NCBI GenBank assembly: GCA_003339415.1
Contig: PDHQ01000031.1
Span: 15,290 to 79,289 of the forward strand
Reading direction: 5' to 3'
DNA: 64,000 bases
Source: Ophiocordyceps camponoti-saundersi (nom. inval.)
Taxonomy: Eukaryota > Ascomycota > Sordariomycetes > Hypocreales > Ophiocordycipitaceae
Shown: in pieces, positions 1 through 11,704 of the stretch
Layout: each line of letters begins with the position of its first letter
How positions within the stretch are numbered: the stretch's first letter is position 1
Notes under the pieces: generated by a model
What the model saw: the letters and a program-made list of their open reading frames with translations, nothing else
Database searches by the model: none
What the model was told of the DNA's origin: nothing
Position numbers and translations under genes: made by a program

Positions 1-518
1 TCCGCCCCCCCCCCCCCCCCCCCTTGCGTCCCCCGTTACGGTAAACCCCCCCCCCCCCCCCCCCGTCCTGTGTTTTTCTTCCCCGGGTGTTTCCTCCCCC
101 ATTCCAGGTTCCCCCCCCCCCCCCCCCTTCCAAGTCTAGACCCCGTCATCATCATCATCTCGACAGCGTGCATGTCTCTCTCTCTCTTCCTCTCTCTCTC
201 TCGATCATCTAGACAAGGTTTAGATGGCATGTCATGTCATGATATTATGTATTATCTATGGAAAAAACTGGCCTGCAGTGTACATATGTACAGAGCCGTC
301 ATCTATCCCCAACCCAAGTCGCATCTATATACATACATGGGTAGATATGCTGTTTCTCTGGCCCGTTTGTCTGTCTCGATGGGAGTTGTGTGTGTGTGTG
401 TCTCTGTGTGTGAGAGAGAGAAGAGAGAATACCAGAACCCTCTATCTCGTATGTGTCTCTCGTCTTTCTTCCGCCGCTCCTTCAACGGCGTCGTAAAAGC
501 CCTTCATCCCGTCCCCTT
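1..518. other. Intergenic low-complexity DNA
   Basis: No gene is seen. The first 130 bases hold three C homopolymers of about 15-20 nt. These are followed by (TC)n near 176-200, (GT)n near 388-410 and (GA)n near 412-428. The open frames here read only through these simple repeats. The stretch is the 3' flank of the chitin deacetylase gene, whose stop codon lies at 519-521. Confidence 0.7.
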
Positions 519-1654
519 TTATTGCTCAGCAGCAGGCTCGGCAGTAGGCTCAGCACAAGGCTCAGAAGAAGTCTCAGAAGAAGGCTCAGCAGAAGCATTC
601 TTGCCCGCATATCCTCTCCGGTTCGGCTCCGGGACCGTCTTGCGAGCGTCCTCCTTCCGCTCCTTGCCGTCATCCTCCTTCCGCCCCTTTCCGTCGGACC
701 CTTCGCTGATCTCACCATTCTCATCAGAGCCTCGCTTCTGTCCGCAGGATCCGTTGATGCTTCCCTTGCCACCGCTATACCAGTTCGACTTGGCATCGCC
801 GAGACACTCGCCCACCGTCACGGCTGTTTTTTCCATCATATCAGTCTCGGTCCAACGCAAGAGAGGAGAAGAAGAGAGAGGGAGAGAGGGAGAGAGAGAA
901 AGAGAGAATAAGAAACAACATACCCTTCTTGTTCTTCTTCTTCAAAATCTCCAGCGCCTTGGGAACCAACAGATCGACAGTCGTGCTGTGAATGTCGTGC
1001 ATGAGCGCAATCGTGCCGCCGCTATTGACGCCCTGCTCAAACTGGCTGACGGCCTGACCGTTTGTAGCCTCGGAGGTGAACTGATAGTCCTTGGTATCGA
1101 CCGAGGCGTGAATGACCTTGTAACCGAGTTTTCCCATGACCTTGAGCACCAGATCGTTGGTGTTGAAGTAAGGCGGCCGCATGTACGTCGGCTTCAGTCC
1201 GATGCTGTTGTCTTGCAGAAGCTTTTCTTCGAGATCCGTCATCTCCTTTGTGATATCCGCCTCTGAGAGAGTTGCCAGATCCTTGTGAGAGAAGCTATAC
1301 CGGAGAAAAAAAGGATGTGTTTAGAGAAGGCAAGCCTCAACGACGAGACGAGGGAGAAGAGAAAACATACGTGTGAGAAGCAATCTGATGACCATCACAC
1401 AACATCTGCTTCAAAAGATCGCCGTAGTTCTCAATCTGTCCCAGGTTCTGACCGTTGACGAAGAACGTCGCCTTGGCTCCGGCTGCCCGGAGCGTGTTCA
1501 ACAACTTGGCCGTGTAGACATGAGGTCCGTCGTCAAAGGTGAGGGCAAAGGTATCCGGCTGCGTACAGCTGGTGATGATCTGAGCCGCGCCGTCTTGAGC
1601 CGTGACTGATCCGAGAAGAAGGGAGCTGACCAGCAGTGAAAGAGAAGACAACAT
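519..1654 (-). CDS. Secreted polysaccharide (chitin) deacetylase, NodB domain
   Basis: The gene has three exons on the minus strand (1654-1371, 1294-924, 823-519) and encodes 319 aa. The introns carry GTATGT donors and TAG/CAG acceptors. They restore the metal-binding motif HTFSH (residues 94-98) and the family-typical VGECLGDAKSNWY segment. A signal peptide is clear (about residues 1-19, ending VTA before Q). NodB motifs occur in order: TFDDGP (39-44), HTFSH, RPPYF, a DTKDY segment and LMHDIH. Such enzymes remove acetyl groups from N-acetylglucosamine in chitin at the cell wall. Family members often shield hyphae from host chitinases, but that role is not shown here. The oddity is a strongly charged tail of about 70 residues rich in Asp, Glu, Lys and Ser, ending in EP-rich repeats, with no chitin-binding domain and no GPI signal. 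Another de-N-acetylase specificity cannot be excluded. Confidence 0.9.
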
Positions 1655-3614
1655 GATGATGTTCGTTTTTGTCGAGCAGTATTAGATTTATTTTTGACAG
1701 TGAGAGATTGGAATGACTCGAGTTGTCAACGATTGGTCTCGATGTTGTATTATTTCACAGGTGTTGAGAGGGATGAGGATTCGATGGTGACGGTGCCGGC
1801 TCAGGACGTTTATGTATGCATCAACGTTGACGATCTTGGTCCAACGGATGATTCGGACACGCTGCTCAAGAGAGAAGCTTATCGAGTCATGACCCAAAGA
1901 CTGTAGATGCGCCTTTCCAGAATCAACTTCTACATACACTGATTCCGGAAGATGCAGCCGAAGGGAGGGGGGGAGCAGTAAGATGGAGAATCAGCCTCGT
2001 AGTCATCCATTGAGAACTACAAACGGCATCTTAGTTTGTTTTAAGCCTCGTTCATCTTTTTCGACGGTCGTTTCATCTTCTTCATCGTCACTTCTTCGAG
2101 GCCGGGATGAGAGAGGAAGGGAGGGAGGGTATCATGATGGTAGACCGGCCACGACGCAACTCAGGAGTTGTATCCAGTTGTCAACATCAACAATCATCCA
2201 TCCTCCTTTGTTCCCTTCATCCTCCCCTTGTTGTCGACAACTACACAGATTCAAGCCAGATAATAGTCTAAACCAAACAACTACATACACACACAGTCAA
2301 ATCAACCTTTTAACAATCGGGCCGTCAACGATCTACACTCAGGCGTGGCGAGTAATTCGGTCCCACGCCGGAACACAATCCCGGTTTCATCCTGTCTTTC
2401 AACCTGTACTTAACCAACTTAGGAACAGAAAAAAAAAACACATCGACAGACATCAGACCATGTCTCACGAGTCACGAGCATGAAGGAGTGGAAGAAAGGG
2501 GTTAAAGTGGGAGCGGCCTCCCGCTTTGGGACAGATGGGCTAGTCACGATTGCAGTGTCATGGTTGAAACGTGATGGGCTGGTTATCTGGTTGGTTCCTT
2601 TTGCTCGGGCTATAAGTCTCGGTGCCCGCGGCGGTTTGGGGGGAAATAGATCGAAACGACTACGGCCCATGACGGGTTGCGCCGCCTACCTATGTATGTA
2701 TGTAGATGGATGGTCTCAAAGGGGAGGGGGGAAACTGAGCTATAGGATCAGACCCAGCTATAGCGAGGCTTTGTCTTTGTTGTTCATTGTGCCTTGCAAC
2801 TGACTCGTGACACCCTGAAAAGTATGCCTATACTCTGTACCTACATACATAGGGTAGTTTCTATTTCTACTGCCGCCTTGGGAACTCGAGGGCAAATAGA
2901 TGAACATTGTTCATTGCATCCTCCCCTATTCTTCTACATCCAACAACCCTATCCCTATCAAGTCTCTTCCCTCCTAACAAAGAAGCTTCATTTAAGAGAC
3001 ATACATACATAGACTACCTAGGTTTCGAAACCTAACTGCTTACCCACTTAGAAGCTGGAGTCAACCTGAAGCTTGTCCGCCGTACTCTCGGCGTAGGCGG
3101 CAGGGAAAGCTATAAGACGGTTTGAGCATGTGGCAACTAACCTTTATATCTAGGTACGCAACCGTAACTCGATAGAGTAAAGCATTGGCTCGCCAACGTA
3201 AAGTCATCGCTGTATTTTGAGTAACTCGACCATGGAGAGATGGACTATTCGTGTTGTCTCTCTCTCTTCCTTTCCCCCTTCTCACAGTTGACTGTCTGTC
3301 TGTCTCACTGCGTTTCAGATGCGCCTCACAACTCGCACTCGTACATATATTAAAGCCATAGAATCAGTGTATAAATACATACTATATACAGTAATAACCC
3401 TCCCTGATCTCGTCACATACATATGCATACATACTGCCCGGCCGTAAGAATCTGTATCTGTACAACTCCCCCTTTTTACGCAATTATCCGCAACAACGAC
3501 TCCCCCTTTTCTTCCATGCTGTAGGATATAATCAGAAATGCTCCCCATCGTTGAAAACGCCTCGCATCAAGGGCAAAAAAAAAACAAGAGGGAAGAAAAA
3601 AGGCCATCATCCCC
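1655..3614. other. Intergenic region between two minus-strand genes
   Basis: No gene is supported. The open frames (for example 1983-2483 plus and 2419-2670 minus) have biased composition and no recognisable domain. It holds the promoter of the deacetylase (about 1655-2500) and the 3' end of the transporter. A perfect 16-bp palindrome (TAGGTTTCGAAACCTA) lies at 3019-3034. Several CATA/TACA tetranucleotide runs occur at about 2843, 3001 and 3413-3432. Confidence 0.6.
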
Positions 3615-5369
3615 TTAGGCGTGCTCCAAGTGATTAATCCCTGTAGCGTCTGCATCGCCAACAATCTTCTCCGGCTCTTCATCCTCCATATCGACATTCT
3701 CACCAGCGTCTCTTCGTATCCGTCTCATCTCCTGCGCAGACGGAGCCTTCCACTGGGTACTCTTCCAAGGCTTGACGTGCTCGACGTACATGGTATCGAC
3801 CTCCTCCAACGTCCTGTTCTTACCCTCGATGACGAAGAAGAAGATGAGGAGAGCAGCGACAAAATTGCAAGCGGCAAAGACGTATCCGTAGTCGAAACCG
3901 ATGGCGTCGAAGATGAAAGGCGTGAAGAAGCCGATGCAAAAGTTCCATATCCAGTTGCTGGCTGTGCTCATCGCCATGCCCTTGGCTCGGAATCGTGACG
4001 GGAACAACTCGGCTTGAATGGCCCAGACCATCGGTCCCCATGTAGTTGCGAAGCCGACGATGAAGAGACAAGAGAAGACGATGAGGATGATTCCAGCCCC
4101 TTTGGTCGACTGCGGATCTTCAAGGTTCAACTTGAAGTGACCAACCGAAGCAAAGATCATCAAACATATAAACATCCATATAGCGCCGGCGATGAGCGAA
4201 GGTCTTCGTCCGTAAAACTCAACAAGGTAAAGTCCGCCAAAGGCACTGACGAAGTTTACGGCGTTGAGGATAATCTGCGTGACGAAACTGCTGATGGAAA
4301 CGGAACGGAAGATGACGGTGCCAAAGTAGAAGAAGAAGTTGGCGCCCGTCAACTGCTGGAACATCTGAAGCAGGATGCCGAGAACGACTCGATAGGGAAC
4401 TCGAGGCGCATCCCACATGGCTTTGAACTCGCCTATCGTGCTGTCGGATGCCATCTGCTGATCGAGGATGAGACGCTTCTGAATCTCTTCCAGCTGGGTG
4501 TAAACAGCGAAGTGATTCGGTGTAGGCGCGCCGTAAACTCGACACAACGTCTTGGCCGCCAACTCTCTCTTATCCATCTTCATATCGTAACGCGGCGTCT
4601 CAGGAAAGAAGAGGATTCCAACTCCGAGACCAACAGTCCAGATGAAACCGAGGCCAACGACGATGCGCCAACAAGCAGGAGAGTTGGGGATCGTCGAAAC
4701 GGTAGCGAAGTTGAACAAGGCAGCGATTAGAATCCCAGCCGTGATGAACAGCTGATAGGAACACACGAGCGCTCCTCGTATCCAGGGGGGTGCCGTCTCG
4801 GCCAGGTACATGGGAACCAACAAGCTGAGCATGCCGACGCCCAAACCAGCGACGAACCTCCCAATCATGATCTGATACCAAGCCGTTGACGCGGAGATTT
4901 GAATGACGAAGCCGATGGTGACGACGCCGGCTCCGATCGTGATCGATATCCGTCTTCCGATCTTATCCGCTATCGGGGCGCAGGCTAAGGCTCCGATCAG
5001 AGTGCCGATGGAGAGGAGAGAGACGATGAGGCCGGAGCGGACGTTGCTGAAGTATCGCTGTCCTTGGGCGTTGGTCTGTCCGAACGCAGCGAGGAAGCTG
5101 GGCATTTCCAAAAAGCCTGAGATCTGTCCCGTGTCGTAACCGAAGCTACACTCATAACATCAGCAATGAAGTTGAAAGAATAGAAACACAAGGGGGAAGA
5201 GAACTCACATCAACCCCCCCATAGAAACCAACAAGCCCATAGCCACAGACCGACCCGTCAACTTCGGTAAGGGCGAATAGTCAAGACCGGAAAGAGACTT
5301 GCGCACATCTTCGGGCCGGGCCTGGTCTGAAGAAGGGTTATACTGGTCGAAGTAGATTTTGCTCGGCAT
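3615..5369 (-). CDS. MFS sugar (hexose-type) transporter
   Basis: There are two exons (5369-5209 and 5145-3615), 563 aa. The intron has a GTGAGT donor and TGTAG acceptor. Splicing gives the classic GGLIFGYDTGQISGF start of the first membrane segment. Sugar-porter hallmarks follow: GRFVAGLGVG after a GRR loop, the PMYLAETAP segment, FFPETPRY before the central cytoplasmic loop, QQLTGANFFFYFG in helix 7, a second GRR, ELFPSRFRAKG and the GKNRTLEEVD end of helix 12. The family moves hexoses or related monosaccharides across the plasma membrane by facilitated diffusion or proton symport; the exact substrate cannot be read from sequence. The C-terminal 60 residues are acidic and cytosolic, as in yeast Hxt and fungal glucose transporters. 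The ATG at 5369 starts the only exon that completes the first helix. Confidence 0.93.
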
Positions 5370-5929
5370 CGTGAAACAGCGAGATTATATTCGTTATTGG
5401 AAAAGGGGTGTTGTCGATGACATCAGCTTCTCTCCCATGGACGAGAACTGATTATCCCCTTGAAGAAACGAAACTTGGAGAAGAGGAGATGATCAAGGTG
5501 AGGAAGAATAGGTCAGTTGTGATAACCAAGTTGAGCGGGAACGAGGGATAGGAGGGAAAGAAGTGTAAAGGAACTGGGGCAGATCAAGGGTATAAATGAA
5601 GTTATCAATCCTTTCCCATCACGATCCACAATGACATTGTTCAGAAACTCAACGCGTCAAATCACAAACTTGACTCCCCCCCCTTTCCCTTCCCCTTATT
5701 CCTCACCACCACACATCTCTCCACGGAACCCTCAACGTCTCAAATCATGCACATCCCCCCACCCCCTTTCCCTCTCCATTGGGTAAGGAAACCCACCTCG
5801 CGAAACCCGGGGGAAAAATGGAAAAAGAAGAGAGGAATTTAAACTCGGCTGCTTGAGGCTGATTTGTCTTGAACGCTGCGGAGAAGAGTTTAAAATAGAG
5901 GGAGTGTGACGTACGTACCCTCTCTCTCT

Positions 5930-5965
<36 letters not shown>

Positions 5966-6062
5966 CACTATACGTATATACGTACGTCTGTAGGTGTGTA
6001 GGTGTGTAGCCAAGTCTTGCTCTCACGGACAACTTACACGGAGCCCTCGGCCAAGTCCACAC

Positions 6063-6143
<81 letters not shown>

Positions 6144-6707
6144 CCTCTCGTTTGGTCCCCTCCAGGCTCCGTGTGTGTCCTTTCCCCTCCCCCCCCAGTC
6201 TTCTCCAGACAGCCCTAGGCCCCAAAAGCATATTATCAGTGTCCGTATCCCCACCGGACGCAGAGAACCAACAGCAACGGCTCCGTCCGTCACCTCCTCT
6301 TCATCTGGTTTATTGACACGGATACATAAATACTTACATACATACGAATATTTATACTATATATATTTATTGTTCTATTTATTCAATTTTTATCTTATTC
6401 TTGCCCTCGTCCTCGTCCTTCCTCTTCTTCATCCTCTTCTCCTCCTCCTTTCCCTCCCACCCCCCGCAACCCTCTTTCAACGGCCAGCGCCTCCGGATCG
6501 TCTCGCCTTGCCCACCGTCACACTGTGCTCGCGACCCCTCCCTCAAACGGCCCGGCGCGGGCGGAGGCGTCGCCAGTTCGACCCAAAAAGCTTGCTAATT
6601 AGCTCGAGGTACACCCGCCTGTCCGCCTAGTGCACAGGTACATGCACTACACTGGTACTTACACGACTGTCCGCCCATCAACTGTCTGTTTTACAACTCG
6701 AATCTGT

Positions 6708-6739
<32 letters not shown>

Positions 6740-7935
6740 CTTACGGTCTCCCAAACCACGGGCATCGTCGTTCCGCGAGTACATACATACTACTACATAC
6801 TACACACACACGATTACATACACACATCCTACATAACCACTACTAAATATCTTACATACACACATAAGCATTATTCGGGGGTCTCTCCTCCCGCCACACG
6901 CCACATCCCCTCTTCTCCCCCCCCCCCCCCCCATCTCTCCCCTCCCCTTCTCCCTCTCTCTTCCCTCCCCGTTAAATAATACCTAGTACTACCCTGCGCC
7001 TTGTCAAATAGGTACATACCTACATATATGCATACAAACACATTCATACAATAGGACTGTCGCCCTTCTTCCCTCCTCCTCCTCCTCCTCTTCCTCCTCC
7101 TCCTCCGTCCAATCCATTTTACGCCGCCTTTCTCCGCACCTATCCTTGCTTTTTCATCCAGCCCCAGCCCATTCTTCATCCACTCCCTTCTTCTCTCCTC
7201 CCCTCCCTTCTCCTCCCCCCCCCCCCCCCCCACCCCTCCCCGCGCTTCTTCCCCCCCCTCTCTCCACCGACCGACCCTTTTTTTTTTTCTCCTCGTCCAT
7301 TTTCTTTTCTCGCTCCGCCTTTTTTAGGCGCCAGACCTGCCGCCCAGCGCCGCGCCCTCCCCTCGCCACGCGCAACAGAGGAAGGGAAAAGGAAAAAAAA
7401 AAGGAAACAGACGAAAAAAAAAGAGGGCAGGCGCAGAAAAAAAATCCACTCTTTCTCTCACGAGTCGGCCTTGTCAGCAGCCGACAGATTCTCATACCTC
7501 GGCGACTACCTTACTCAAACATGGGCGTCAAGTAGCATCGTCTCGCACCCCCCATCTCGCCCCCCCCGAACGCTGTGCTTTCGCCTGATCGCAGCCTTGT
7601 CGCTTGTTCACCTTCTTCATTCACAGCGTTTTTTTTCTTTAGTCTTAGACGCTTGGTTCATTTCTTTTCCTTCTTTTTTATTTCTACCTGTTTTAGATCT
7701 TTCCGTCTTCCTCCGCCGACCGCTTCCTCTCTAATCGCTCCACGACTTCTGTCTTGTCCGCGACGAAATCCTTGACTACCCCGATCAGCAACTTCATCAC
7801 CATCATCCAACATCATATTCACCTTTCTCCGCCTTGCGCTTCCATCCTGGCCTTATACGTTCTAGAGCCGTCTCCTTTGTCGTCGGGTCAAAGAGGAAGA
7901 AGAAAAAGGATAGACGTCCTCAAGATTGGTGCTGG
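5370..7935. other. Intergenic low-complexity region between divergent genes
   Basis: No coding region is supported. It holds the promoter of the transporter (5370 onward) and the long upstream region of the PSP1-family gene. The content is strongly strand-biased: (CT)n near 5920-5965 and 6715-6740, CTC/TCC-rich DNA, and C homopolymers near 5680, 6063-6142, 6917-6932 and 7219-7231. Translations are only Pro, Gly, Ser or Arg runs. TACA/CATA tetranucleotide runs cluster at 6780-6870. Confidence 0.7.
6063..6142. repeat. 80-bp C homopolymer
   Basis: About 80 consecutive bases are C apart from a single internal G near 6105. The complementary strand is a G tract able to form quadruplexes. It lies between the divergently transcribed transporter and PSP1-family genes. 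Its length makes it prone to sequencing and assembly error, so the exact length is uncertain. Confidence 0.9.
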
Positions 7936-8102
7936 GTGAGTTATGCTACTTGCCGAGCTTGTTTTTTTTACCTCCTTATCAACCTGGTGTCGCATTCCAT
8001 CGTCTATCCGACCCCTGGACCGCGTATGGTCCTGAGTTTCTTCAATCGGAACTCCCTTGTGCCTGAAACCTTACGGAGCCCTCATAGCTAACTCTCGTAT
8101 AG
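7936..8102 (+). other. Probable 5' UTR intron of the PSP1-family gene
   Basis: A GTGAGT donor at 7936 is matched by a branch-point-like GCTAAC and a TATAG acceptor ending at 8102. The removed 167 nt lie upstream of the first usable ATG of the PSP1 reading frame. The intron is inferred from splice signals only. An upstream coding exon is possible but not required. Confidence 0.5.
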
Positions 8103-8347
8103 CCGGTTTCTACCCCGTCGTCACCGTTGAAGCCGCACGACTTCTCGCTCTTACCGCCGCACAAGGCTATCCGGGCAAGCCACCCGCCACCGTTCGGTCC
8201 GGAGGAGGAGAAGCACCCACATGCGCTTCTGGCAACACGTGAACTCGGGCTACGCCGTCAACACCCCTCAGTATCTGCAGCGACCCGTGCGCTTGTCGGG
8301 GTCGGCCCAAAGTATCAATCGTAACGAGTATCGCCTGATCGCCAGCT

Positions 8348-10706
8348 ATGAGCTCCCTTTCTCTAAAAACGGGGCGTTCCTCGAAGCTCGGCCAAGGGCC
8401 CGCCGCCGCCACCGCCGCACAAAACAGTCAGAGCATCCTCTTGGACAAGGTCGGCGCTCGAACCTCGACCCCTGACTCCGAGGCGCTGGCCAGCTCAGAA
8501 GACGAGGGCGACCATCGCTCTGATCCGCCTCAGATCTCCATCGTCCAATCCCAAATGCCTGCCCGACGATCTTCCTGGCTCAATGACACGTCGCAGACCA
8601 TCTCGCGGCCTCGCAAGGGCTCCTTTGCGAGCAGCACCATGTCCCCCACGGCCTCACACCCCAACACGCCGTCCGCCGAGACTGGCAGCGGGTCCTGGGC
8701 GTCGCATTCCAACTCGTCCGTCATGGGTCGTGCCCCAGCTTCCTCCACCTTCACCTGGGGAACTGGCATCTGGAACGACCGAAAAGATGTTCCCTCGCGG
8801 CTCAGCGAACACCTACCCTCGCCGACCTCGACCGTCCCCCCCGGAGGCGCCAGCAACTCGTTTTTCGGATCCGATGTCGGCATGAAGCAGACTTCTCCGG
8901 CCTCGCGTGAGCCGGTGCCGGCTTCGCAGATTCCCTTCCCCATCCCTCTTCATCCCACTCCGAAAACGTACCGCTCTCAGTCTTATTCTGTCGGTCAGTT
9001 GGACCCCGAGAACGCGCCGCCGTCGACGATGAGCTCTTCGGCCGTCATGGGCCGCGCACGGCACCCCGGGCTACAGCACCGGCCATCCCGGCCTAGCATG
9101 TTGAGCGAAATGGCCAGCGACGGCCCGGTCCTCGACAAGGTCAAGGAAGTCGACGGCGACGATGAGAGCGCAGCAGAAGCTCTTCAGGCCTCGTATCAGA
9201 TGTCCGAGTCGAAGACGATCGAGATGTTGACTCGCGAGAACGCCATGTTGCGCCATTACAACAGTCGTGTGCGGCCTCGCGCCTCCACCGGGGCATACCT
9301 GGCAAATGGCTACTCCATGCGGGAAGTCGTCCCCGAGGAGTCCGACTTCGCCATCGACGAGTTGGACGAGGCCAGCGAAGCCGGTGACCCTTTCGGGCGC
9401 CGCGCCAGCTGCAGGCGCATGAGCGAGTACGGCGGCGGTCCTATGCGCCTGCTGGGTATAGACGGCCGGAAGATGGAAAACATGAACCTGAAAAAGGCGC
9501 TCTGGTCAAGTTCACCTGGCTTCTTCGCGGGAGACGTCTCGCAAAGCAGACGCCATTCCTTTGCCAACATGCCTACCCGCCAGGGCTCCATCAGCTCCAT
9601 TGCCGACTCGGTGTCGACTCTCGACGCCAACCCCGATGGCCAGACTCCTCAAGGGTTCTCCGCATTTACCGACGGTTCAGGCTTCCCGACTTCTACCAGT
9701 AACCGTGAGTTCTTTCCCCCTTTTCTTTGTCGTTGAGGGTCAAGGGTTAACGTTTGTAAACAGCGGCTCTTTACGGCAGCGGATCCAACTCGCTGCAAGC
9801 GGTATTCGCTGCGTCCTACGCTTCCTCGTTCGGCTTGCAGGATCAGTTCGCGAACAGGGCACCGTCTCCTCATCGCAACGTCTACGGCATGGCGCAGCCG
9901 AGACATAATCAGCTGTTACATGTGGTGCTCTTCAAGTGCGCCAGGGCCGACGTCTTTTATATTCAAGAGGGCACAGGATTGACGGTCAAGCCGGGCGACC
10001 TGGTCATCGTCGAAGCCGATCGTGGCACGGATCTCGGTACCGTGGCCAAGGACAACGTTGACTGGCAGAGCGCCAAGGAGTTGAAAGAGCACTATGCAGA
10101 GGAACACTACAAGTGGCTCATGATGTATTCGCAGGGCGCCGCAGCAGCACAGGAGGGAGGTGGCCCCGTGCTTGTCAATTCTGCCAGCGGTTTTCACGGG
10201 AGCGCCATAGGTGGCATGGGTCCTCCGAGTCAACACCACATGCAAGAACCGAACGCGGGAGACCTCCGGCCGAAGCTGATCAAGCGGCTCGCCCAAAACC
10301 ACGAGGTTCACTCCTTACGGGATAAAGAGGGGCAGGAGGCAAAGGCCAAGAGGGTTTGCATGCAAAAGGTCAAGGAGCACGGGCTGAACATGGAGATACT
10401 CGACGCCGAGTTTCAAATGTCAGGGAGCGGTCCTAGCATTCGTTTTGGAAGACAAAACGCTGACGAGTCGACAGGGACTGGAAGAAGCTTACCTTTTACT
10501 ACTTTGCCGATTCTTACATCAACTTCAACTCTCTCGTCACCGATCTCTTCAAAATCTACAAGACAAGAATCTGGATGTCGGCCATCAACCCCGCGTCGTT
10601 TGCGAGCCCGACCCTGGGAATCCAAGCCCCCAGTGGCATCGGCCCCGGCGCCGTCGGCGTGGGACGCGGCTCGAGCGGTGCCGAACGCCGTCAGACTCAA
10701 CAGGCT

Positions 10707-10763
<57 letters not shown>

Positions 10764-11153
10764 CAGCCCCCGCCGCCCCCGCCGCCGTCTCAGGCCTTTT
10801 CCCAGACACCGCCGCAGCGAGGATTTCGCTCCCCGTTTGCGCAGCCTTTCGGCGGAGAGCGACAGATGCCGACAGGTGCCGGATACTCGACATCCAACTA
10901 CGCTTATGGACCTGGCGGCGTGTTCGGGAACGCCCGAGGCGGCGCTTCATACGTGCCGGGCCTCTCCGCCGGTCTCGATGGCCTCTCGCATGGCGGATAC
11001 CACCAGCCGACAGAATTCCAGTCGATGCGACAGCGTCTACAGGCGTCGCAAGGAATATCCAGCTCGGGGCCCCATCCACAGAGCGTGTCACCTCTCGCTT
11101 CGCAGAACGATTGGACATCTGCTTTCCAGGGCCTATCCCTCAATACGCATTGA
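8348..11153 (+). CDS. PSP1-family protein with polyglutamine/polyproline tail
   Basis: There are three exons (8348-9704, 9764-10418, 10475-11153), 896 aa. Both introns are 55-60 nt; the second has a CTGAC branch point and its removal joins EFQM to DWKKL. The C-terminal half carries the PSP1 C-terminal conserved domain from about residue 500: FKCARADVFYI, a VKPGDLVIVEADRG strand and a DWKKLTFYYFADSYINF segment. Yeast Psp1 was found as a suppressor of DNA polymerase alpha mutations, and related proteins associate with RNA or mRNA granules; the molecular activity is not settled. The N-terminal half is Ser/Pro-rich and probably disordered. After the domain come about 17 glutamines (a CAG run) and a proline run. 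The start is the first ATG after an in-frame stop at 8336. An out-of-frame ATG at 8221 overlaps it. Confidence 0.85.
10711..10762 (+). repeat. CAG trinucleotide repeat (polyglutamine)
   Basis: A nearly pure CAG run of about 17 units lies in frame in the last exon of the PSP1-family gene. It is followed by CCG/CCC codons giving a proline run. Such coding microsatellites change length easily between strains. The reading frame is preserved across it. Confidence 0.95.
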
Positions 11154-11410
11154 TGGCACGAGCCGAATCGTTTACGAGCGGTTTTGCTTTGGCCTGATGC
11201 GACTTTGTTTTTGTTCCTAGGCTGGCCTTCTCGTGTCTGGCCATCGAACCAACAGAGCAGCGCCCGGCCAGCCATGGGTTTCTACCAAGGTGCTTTCTTT
11301 TTATACGAAGATTCGAGTTTCTCTTTTGGTTCTTCCCCATCCAAGCGCCCCATCTTTGCGATCCGAGTTGTCCCCAATCCGACAAACCACACACCCTCAA
11401 CGCTGTCAAG
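11154..11410. promoter_or_regulatory. Spacer upstream of the eS21 remnant
   Basis: This 257-bp spacer separates the PSP1 stop from the eS21 start. It must contain the PSP1 3' end and the eS21 promoter, if that gene is transcribed. No named element could be assigned. Confidence 0.3.
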
Positions 11411-11704
11411 ATGGAGAACGACCGTGGCGAGATTGTCGACCTCTACGTCCCGCGCAAGTGCAGCGCCACGAACCGCATCACAGTTCCGTCTAGCTGTCCA
11501 TCGCAAAGGTCGACGAGAACAATCACGCCATTGCAAGAGCGAGAACCACGTCTGCTGCCTGGCTTTGTCCGAACCATGGGCGAGAGCGATGACTTCATCA
11601 ACCGACTGGCGCAACGCAACGGCCTGTTGAAGAATGTCTGGTGTTGCGACTTTCTTGTTTTCCTTTTTTCTGTTTCTTTTCCTTCTCCAGTCACGATGAT
11701 CTAA
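11411..11704 (+). pseudogene. Ribosomal protein eS21 (RPS21), disrupted copy
   Basis: The start is an unmistakable eS21: MENDRGEIVDLYVPRKCSAT then NRI. The end matches too, with GFVRTMGESDDFINRLAQRN and GLLKNVW. The middle is spread over other frames: LSIAKVDENNHAI in one and ENHVCCL in a third. An apparent ~16-nt deletion after NRI, an in-frame TAG at 11491 where glutamine is expected, and two small indels near 11535 and 11560 break the protein. A pyrimidine-rich segment at 11643-11690 looks like a 48-nt 3' intron. eS21 is a small-subunit protein on the 40S body. Either this is a decaying duplicate, or this stretch of the assembly is faulty; neighbouring genes are intact, which argues weakly for real decay. 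A working eS21 gene must exist elsewhere if the copy is dead. Confidence 0.8.

Noticed and set aside
70..1266. 398-codon plus-strand frame
   Set aside because: It runs through C homopolymers and microsatellites, then antisense to the chitin deacetylase exons.
1983..2483. 166-codon plus-strand frame
   Set aside because: Biased Ser/Thr/Arg composition, no domain, no splice sites; probably chance.
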